Positions 5,900 through 10,305 of a stretch of DNA of 10,305 nucleotides are shown here, one piece after another. The notes below the pieces were generated by a model, which worked only from the letters and a program-made list of their open reading frames with translations, searched no databases and had not been told where the DNA came from. How positions within the stretch are numbered: position 1 is the first letter of the stretch; the number at the start of each line of letters is the position of its first letter. The translations under genes and the position numbers were made by a program. This stretch comes from Acidobacteriota bacterium (GTDB lineage: Bacteria; Acidobacteriota; Aminicenantia; UBA2199). The stretch spans positions 1 through 10,305 of the forward strand of contig JAKAGC010000082.1 in NCBI GenBank assembly GCA_021817755.1, read 5' to 3'.

Positions 5900-5942
5900 T
5901 ATAGTAATTGGGTTTTTTATTTTTTTTTGAAAAATATCTGAC

Positions 5943-5977
5943 TATCCCGGAGTTGAGTGTAAATCAACCCCGGGATA
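5943..5977 (-). terminator. stem-loop terminator after the exported-protein gene
   Basis: Two 14-base arms (TATCCCGGAGTTGA at 5943-5956 and TCAACCCCGGGATA at 5964-5977) flank a seven-base loop. The single non-Watson-Crick position is A-C in plus-strand RNA but a G-U wobble in minus-strand RNA, so the stem is continuous only on the minus-strand transcript. It begins 51 bases beyond the stop of the 6028-6687 gene and is followed by GTCAGATATTTTTC. The T-run starts a few bases late, so termination may be imperfect. Confidence 0.7.
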
Positions 5978-6027
5978 TAACGCCGAAGGCTATATTTGAA
6001 CGATAATGTTGTTTTTTAATTAGTAAT

Positions 6028-6687
6028 TTAGCGATTAACTTCAACAAAAACCTGAGAAGCATACTGACCATACAGAAACGCTTCTGCATATTGACTTGTT
6101 ATGTGCCACATTAATTCTGTATCGGGGAATTTATCCAACCTTAGCTGTTGATCTGCCGATTCAAGGAGGTTAAGTATGCTTTCCGATTGAGAGATAAAAT
6201 TCTCTATTAATCCTCTAATATCTCCTTTGGATAAATAAAATTTCACATCTTTAAACACATTACTGTTTAAATTATGGGAAACACGAAATACCCCGTAATT
6301 AAAAGTTTTTAAATCATGAATCATGCTTCTGTTATAACCTTGATTATCGATTACTCTTATTAATGCAGTGTAATACGAAAGGGATTGATTCATTGCATCG
6401 ATTGCCCCACTGATTGAAGATTTTAATACGGAAAAATTCGTTCCTACAGTAGTGGACATGTCGATTTGATATAATACGTCCATATAAAGGGAATATGATT
6501 TTGCATAAAGACCGGATGCAATTTCAGTATCGGGAAATTTCCTGAGCAATGGTTGTGAGCTTTCATCTTGGATGGCTTGATCGATATCCTGAAATAGAAT
6601 TGCGGGATATGAAGAAATACCAAGGAAAACCAGTAAAAGAACTCCCATGATAACCCTGACAGCGTTTGATTTAATGCTATGGATCAT
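6028..6687 (-). CDS. exported protein of unknown function with a KFPDTE duplication
   Basis: A 219-residue protein. The basic N-terminus and hydrophobic stretch (about 11-24) indicate a Sec signal or an N-terminal anchor; the remainder looks helical and extracytoplasmic and has no Cys. The hexapeptide KFPDTE occurs twice, at 50-55 and 186-191, each preceded by a Gln/Leu-rich approach and followed by a Tyr-rich helix, which suggests two copies of a small module at either end of a central helical region. I recognise no family. AGGAGG ends five bases before the ATG at 6687. It has its own promoter upstream and a terminator hairpin downstream, so it is probably transcribed alone, divergently from the DUF4388 gene. 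Codon and base usage look like its neighbours. Confidence 0.82.
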   Translation of the reverse strand: MIHSIKSNAVRVIMGVLLLVFLGISSYPAILFQDIDQAIQDESSQPLLRKFPDTEIASGLYAKSYSLYMDVLYQIDMSTTVGTNFSVLKSSISGAIDAMNQSLSYYTALIRVIDNQGYNRSMIHDLKTFNYGVFRVSHNLNSNVFKDVKFYLSKGDIRGLIENFISQSESILNLLESADQQLRLDKFPDTELMWHITSQYAEAFLYGQYASQVFVEVNR

Positions 6688-6736
6688 GATTTCCTCCTAT
6701 CAACGATCTTTTGGTCTATTTTCAATAAACCTTTCA

Positions 6737-6765
6737 AGTATATAACATTATAAAAAGAATGTAAA
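6737..6765 (-). promoter_or_regulatory. promoter of the exported-protein gene
   Basis: Minus strand: TTTACA (6765-6760), 17 bases, TATACT (6742-6737), with 5 of 6 matches in each box. The predicted start near 6730 leaves a leader of about 42 bases carrying AGGAGG. A TATAAT sits inside the spacer, but its own -35 (GTGAAA) is weaker. Confidence 0.5.
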
Positions 6766-6811
6766 TATTTTTCACGATATTTTTAATTTTACAAAAATAT
6801 TTTTTTGCTAC

Positions 6812-6840
6812 TTGACTTATTTTTCCCATTCTATTAAAAC
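6812..6840 (+). promoter_or_regulatory. candidate promoter of the DUF4388 gene
   Basis: Plus strand: TTGACT (6812-6817), 17 bases, TAAAAC (6835-6840). The -10 is only moderate. The predicted leader is about 38 bases and ends in GGTGA (6873-6877), a Shine-Dalgarno variant seven bases before the ATG. The two divergent promoters lie back to back within a 197-base intergenic stretch that is otherwise plain AT-rich DNA. Confidence 0.4.
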
Positions 6841-6884
6841 TCTTTATTGATAAAAAACATATCTATTTATTTGGTGACAAATTT

Positions 6885-8081
6885 ATGAGTTTAAAAGGCA
6901 ATCTTGAATCATTTTTTTTATCCAGTATCCTACAATTGCTCCAAAATGATAAAAAAACAGGTATTCTCCTGGTGAAAAATGCAGCAGATGAAGCTCAGCT
7001 CATCCTTCAAGAAGGCGAAATCATCTATGCAATGAGCAATCATAAAGAGGCCAGACTGGGAAATATTGTCCTTAATAAAGGCATAATAACACGGGATCAA
7101 TTGGAAATTTGCCTTAATGAAGGTAAACAAAAAAAGCAAGCTCTTGGAAAAATCCTTGTAGAAAAAGGACTTATCAATTTAGATCAACTGAAACGGCTTA
7201 TTCAAATACAGGTCGAAGAAATATTATATCTCATTCTTTCCTGGGAATTCGGTGAATTCGATTACAAAGATGTCACAGTAGATCTTTCAGGGTTAATTGT
7301 GACTCAAGTCGATATCACATCGATCATCCTTGAAGCCGCTCGTCGAAAAGATGAAATGACCGAGTTAAAATTTCATATTCCTCATAATGGAGTCATATTT
7401 AAAGTTGTTTCCGATTCCGACATTAGTTCAGAAATTAAACCCGGTACAATCGAATGGAATATTCTCAGTTTATTAGATGGGAAACGCAATACCGGGGATA
7501 TTATTGAACTTAGTGGTTTAGGTAGGTACGAAGTTTACAAAATTCTAATCTCTCTTATTTCTATGAAAATAATTCAACGAAAAGAAGAATCCCTCGCAGA
7601 ATTTCCTCCCGAAAGAACCGATGATTCAGACCTCATCTCACTTTATAATCGCATTCTTCATATAATATGGCTAAACCTCGAATCAGAAATCGGTAAAGAA
7701 ACCACTGCACTTTTTAAAGATTGCAAACCCGACACTTTGCCCGGTCAACCTGATCCCCTAAAAAATTTTATCCCCAATCGGTTAATATCTGTTACACCTG
7801 GTTTACAATCTCAATTTATAGATATTATAAATCGTTTCCTACTCAATTTATTAAATCGAATCCCCGATGTTCTAGCCGTGCTTCCTACTATGAAAATACT
7901 TGAAGAAATCGAATCCGTGCTCCCGGCTATCTCTCAATTTTCAGCTCAGCTAAATTTCAAAAATACTATTATCGATGATGTAAAAAAAATCGTTGATAGA
8001 GTTGCACAGGAAATCGTAGAAAGAGAAAAACGTAAAGATAAACCTGCAAGAATTGTTTCAATTCTAAAGCAGAAGCAATGA
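6885..8081 (+). CDS. DUF4388 (PatA-like N-terminal) protein with tandem MshEN-type motif
   Basis: A 398-residue cytoplasmic protein with no signal or membrane helix. Residues 4-55 and about 110-130 fit the DUF4388 fold (LKGNLESFFLSSILQLLQ, a LQEGEIIYA strand, and the closing WEFGEFDY). Between them lie two 24-residue motifs, 57-80 and 86-109, separated by five residues: RLG...G...QL...L and ALGKILVEKGLINLDQL...Q. This 24-5-24 spacing is that of MshEN c-di-GMP-binding domains, though Arg is Ala in the second copy and the closing Gln is Gly in the first. Residues about 187-232 look like a winged helix (TIEWNILSLLDGKRNTGDI). The C-terminal 150 residues are helical and unrecognised. DUF4388 proteins are often linked to motility, polarity or signalling scaffolds, so a signalling role is likely. 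The amidohydrolase gene follows after 63 bases without a visible terminator. Confidence 0.88.
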   Translation: MSLKGNLESFFLSSILQLLQNDKKTGILLVKNAADEAQLILQEGEIIYAMSNHKEARLGNIVLNKGIITRDQLEICLNEGKQKKQALGKILVEKGLINLDQLKRLIQIQVEEILYLILSWEFGEFDYKDVTVDLSGLIVTQVDITSIILEAARRKDEMTELKFHIPHNGVIFKVVSDSDISSEIKPGTIEWNILSLLDGKRNTGDIIELSGLGRYEVYKILISLISMKIIQRKEESLAEFPPERTDDSDLISLYNRILHIIWLNLESEIGKETTALFKDCKPDTLPGQPDPLKNFIPNRLISVTPGLQSQFIDIINRFLLNLLNRIPDVLAVLPTMKILEEIESVLPAISQFSAQLNFKNTIIDDVKKIVDRVAQEIVEREKRKDKPARIVSILKQKQ

Positions 8082-8144
8082 CCCATAATCCTGAATTTTT
8101 ATTTTACCAACCAAAAATTAAATTCTTTCATTTGGAGGCTTGAT

Positions 8145-9860
8145 ATGAATATTTGGAAAATCCCCATGTGTTTATCAATTTTCATTTTAGCTATCGGGAC
8201 TCAAATCCCGTTATACAGTGAGATTCATGCTGATCTTGTTCTAATCAACGGAAAAATTATTACAATGGAAGATAACGCACCTTTTGCCGAATCCCTTGCT
8301 ATTAAAAATGGAAAAATTATCGCTATCGGAAGTAACTCTCAAATCAAACCCTTTATTTCAAAGGAAACTCGCATTATCGATTTGGAAGGAAAAACAGCAA
8401 TGCCTGGTCTTATTGATTCACATGGACATTTTGGCGGATTGGGCGAGTCCCTGGTGAAATTGGATCTCCGAACCGCTAAAAACTGGGATGAAATTATTTC
8501 TATGATTAAAAATGCTGTTAAAAAAGCAAAACCTGGTGAATGGATTCTCGGACGTGGATGGCATCAGGAAAAATGGGATAAACCTCCTTCCCCCGGCCTT
8601 GACGGGTTACCCATCCATGACCCAGTTAGTGAACTAACCCCAAATAATCCCGTATTTTTAGAGCATGCCAGTGGACATTCTGTATTTGTAAATAAACGTG
8701 CCATGGAATTGGCTCAAATCGACGCAAAAACCCCCAATCCTGAAGGTGGAGAAATTATTAAAAATAAATCCGGGCAGCCCATAGGAATTTTTCTTGAAAA
8801 TGCAATGATTCCATTCGATAACGCAATCAATCGATATCGGTTACAACAATCCCCCTCGCAGATTAAAGAACAAAAAATAAAAGAATTAATGTTAGCAGAT
8901 CAAGCCTGTCTCCAAAATGGGATTACATCATTTCATGATGCTGGAAGCTCTTTCCAAACAATTGATCTGTACCGGGAACTATTTCAGCAAAAAAAATTAA
9001 ATGTTCGGCTCAATGTCATGATTTCAGAATCCAATGAAGCACTATCAAAGAAAATCTCACAGTACAGGTTAATAGGATTATATGACAATCATTTAACTGT
9101 ACGCAGTATCAAACGACTCATCGATGGTGCACTTGGATCTCACAGCGCCTGGCTTCTACAACCTTATGACAGCCTTCCCGGTAGTACAGGATTAAATACC
9201 GAATCTATCCAGAATATGAAAGAAACGGCTCAATTGGCAATTGAAAATGGATTCCAGGTGTGCACTCACGCTATCGGTGACCGTGCCAACCGAGAAACCC
9301 TTAATATTTATGAAGAAGCTTTTAAGGCTCATCCCGATAAAACAGATCTCCGCTGGAGGATTGAGCACGCACAACATATTGATTCCATAGATATCCCAAG
9401 ATTCGGAAAGCTTCATATTATTGCTGCCATGCAGACCATCCATTGCACTTCTGATGGTCCTTGGGTTATCAAACGACTTGGTGAAAAAAGATCGAAAGAG
9501 GGCGCTTACCCGTGGCGTAAACTTATCGATTCCCAGGCAATTATTTGTAACGGTACCGATGTTCCAGTCGAATCTGTAGACCCAATGGCCAATATTTATG
9601 CAGCAGTTACACGCAAAATGAAAGACGGAAAAGTATTTTTCGGAGAACAATGTATGACTCGGCTCGAAGCCCTTCGGTCATATACTATAAATGGTGCATA
9701 TGCCTCTTTCGAAGAAAATATAAAGGGATCTCTTGCCCTTGGAAAACTCGCTGATATTATTGTAATTTCCAAAGATATCTTAACTGTTCCCGCTGAAGAA
9801 ATCCCTCAGATTAAAGTGCTCTATACAATTATCGGGGGTGTTGTTCACCAAATCCGTTAA
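8145..9860 (+). CDS. exported metal-dependent amidohydrolase (YtcJ/NfdA-like, amidohydrolase 3 family)
   Basis: A 571-residue hydrolase of the amidohydrolase superfamily. A hydrophobic N-terminus (about 7-25) predicts export to the periplasm. The beta-sandwich start (DLVLINGKIITM, 30-41) leads to PGLIDSHGHF (87-96) with metal ligands H93 and H95. Further expected ligands are H375 in CTHAIGD, H408 in RIEHAQ and D472 in NGTDVPVES; MQTIHCTSDGPW (429-440) is the usual downstream motif. The C-terminus returns to the sandwich with GSLALGKLADIIVIS. Length and motif order are normal for the family, which includes N-substituted formamide deformylase; the real substrate cannot be told, and an amide, carbamate or cyclic amide is likely. 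GGAGG lies six bases before the ATG. It may be cotranscribed with the DUF4388 gene, since no separate strong promoter is evident in the 63-base gap. Confidence 0.95.
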   Translation: MNIWKIPMCLSIFILAIGTQIPLYSEIHADLVLINGKIITMEDNAPFAESLAIKNGKIIAIGSNSQIKPFISKETRIIDLEGKTAMPGLIDSHGHFGGLGESLVKLDLRTAKNWDEIISMIKNAVKKAKPGEWILGRGWHQEKWDKPPSPGLDGLPIHDPVSELTPNNPVFLEHASGHSVFVNKRAMELAQIDAKTPNPEGGEIIKNKSGQPIGIFLENAMIPFDNAINRYRLQQSPSQIKEQKIKELMLADQACLQNGITSFHDAGSSFQTIDLYRELFQQKKLNVRLNVMISESNEALSKKISQYRLIGLYDNHLTVRSIKRLIDGALGSHSAWLLQPYDSLPGSTGLNTESIQNMKETAQLAIENGFQVCTHAIGDRANRETLNIYEEAFKAHPDKTDLRWRIEHAQHIDSIDIPRFGKLHIIAAMQTIHCTSDGPWVIKRLGEKRSKEGAYPWRKLIDSQAIICNGTDVPVESVDPMANIYAAVTRKMKDGKVFFGEQCMTRLEALRSYTINGAYASFEENIKGSLALGKLADIIVISKDILTVPAEEIPQIKVLYTIIGGVVHQIR

Positions 9861-9873
9861 TATCTTTATTTCA

Positions 9874-10305
9874 TTAGTTTAGAGTTTCGATTGTTTCCCG
9901 GTAAATTACATTTCGTTTTTTAAGTTCTTCGAGGATGAAGTGAACACATTCGCTATGTTCTCCGATCATTTCCGGCGGGCAAATTCCTTTACGCTCGAAT
10001 AGTCCTTTATCAAGTAATCGAACCGTAGCAGTTGCCGTATACCCTGTCGTCCGTGCCATGGAAAGAGTCTTTGTTTCTATATCATATCGATCCAGTAGAT
10101 CATACGTATAACGTAGATGTTCTCCCCCTTTTTTCCCTGAAATCGTTACTTTCATAACAGTGATGTCCCCTTCACTTGAATTCATCTCCCACATTGGGAA
10201 CAATAATTTTGCCGTAAAATCTAATGGACGAATCTTTATCCCGTTTAATTCAATTTCATCTTTGTTAAAGAATCCCGTTTCTCTTAATATCGCCATTTTC
10301 TCGAT
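9874..10305 (-). CDS. saccharopine dehydrogenase family protein, C-terminal part (5' end outside window)
   Basis: The frame is open to the right edge and gives the last 143 residues of the protein. The visible part is the C-terminal domain: GFFNKDEIELNGIKIRPLDF, then a two-strand segment with DITVMKVTISGKKGG, then the signature SMARTTGYTATATVRLLDKG followed by KGICPPEMIG and a last helix before VIYRET. These are characteristic of Lys9-type saccharopine dehydrogenase family enzymes. The NAD(P)-binding Rossmann half lies outside the window. Known members act on saccharopine in lysine metabolism or on related carboxyamine compounds; the exact substrate is undetermined. An ATG at 10296 is internal, because coding-like codons continue upstream of it. 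The gene converges on the amidohydrolase gene, with 13 bases between stop codons and no hairpin terminator between them. Confidence 0.92.
   Translation of the reverse strand: MEKMAILRETGFFNKDEIELNGIKIRPLDFTAKLLFPMWEMNSSEGDITVMKVTISGKKGGEHLRYTYDLLDRYDIETKTLSMARTTGYTATATVRLLDKGLFERKGICPPEMIGEHSECVHFILEELKKRNVIYRETIETLN

Noticed and set aside
5978..5993. Small GCC-GAA-GGC hairpin
   Set aside because: The stem is three base pairs with a three-base loop; this is too weak to call beside the 14-bp stem just before it.
9192..9650. Minus-strand open frame of 152 codons
   Set aside because: It lies wholly within the well-supported amidohydrolase gene on the other strand, has no family resemblance, and is a mirror of that gene's codon pattern.

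Overview
The window comes from an AT-rich bacterial chromosome. It is a diderm (Gram-negative type) because it encodes two lipobox lipoproteins, a protein ending in an Omp85/BamA-like outer-membrane barrel, and several other exported proteins. The combination of a fused Peptidase_MA / TolB-like propeller / barrel protein, a DUF4388 protein, a YtcJ-type amidohydrolase and a Lys9-type dehydrogenase suits poorly cultured phyla of the FCB or Acidobacteriota/Aminicenantes type. This placement is inference only; there is no rRNA or other marker here.

Layout. Everything from 1 to about 6690 that can be assigned is on the minus strand. Reading in the transcribed direction: (a) 6687-6028 encodes an exported protein of unknown function with its own promoter and a strong terminator hairpin. 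(b) 5843-5373 encodes a DtxR/MntR-family metal-responsive repressor, under a near-consensus promoter whose spacer carries a dyad. (c) 5327-816 is a compact envelope operon: TPR lipoprotein, second lipoprotein, 958-residue protease-propeller-barrel protein, FecR-like membrane protein. Its genes overlap or nearly touch, and its promoter sits on the stop codon of the dtxR-like gene. (d) 727-246 is a two-gene unit: an 82-residue one-knuckle protein whose predicted transcript is leaderless, followed by a 67-residue peptide that looks like a RiPP precursor (Bacteroidota 'class I lanthipeptide / GG' leader type) with a five-cysteine core. A very GC-rich hairpin follows, then the window edge.

On the plus strand are 6885-8081 (DUF4388 protein with an embedded tandem MshEN-type c-di-GMP-binding motif) and 8145-9860 (exported metal-dependent amidohydrolase). 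At the right edge the minus-strand C-terminal part of a saccharopine dehydrogenase family protein converges on the amidohydrolase gene with only 13 bases between them.

The most interesting item is the putative RiPP precursor at 246-449. The modification enzymes that would confirm it are not in the window; if present nearby, they should lie to the left of position 1. Other points worth following are the three-module outer-membrane protein, the mixed MntR/DtxR metal site with its self-operator candidate, and the c-di-GMP-type motif in the DUF4388 protein. No tRNA, rRNA, CRISPR array or insertion sequence was seen.
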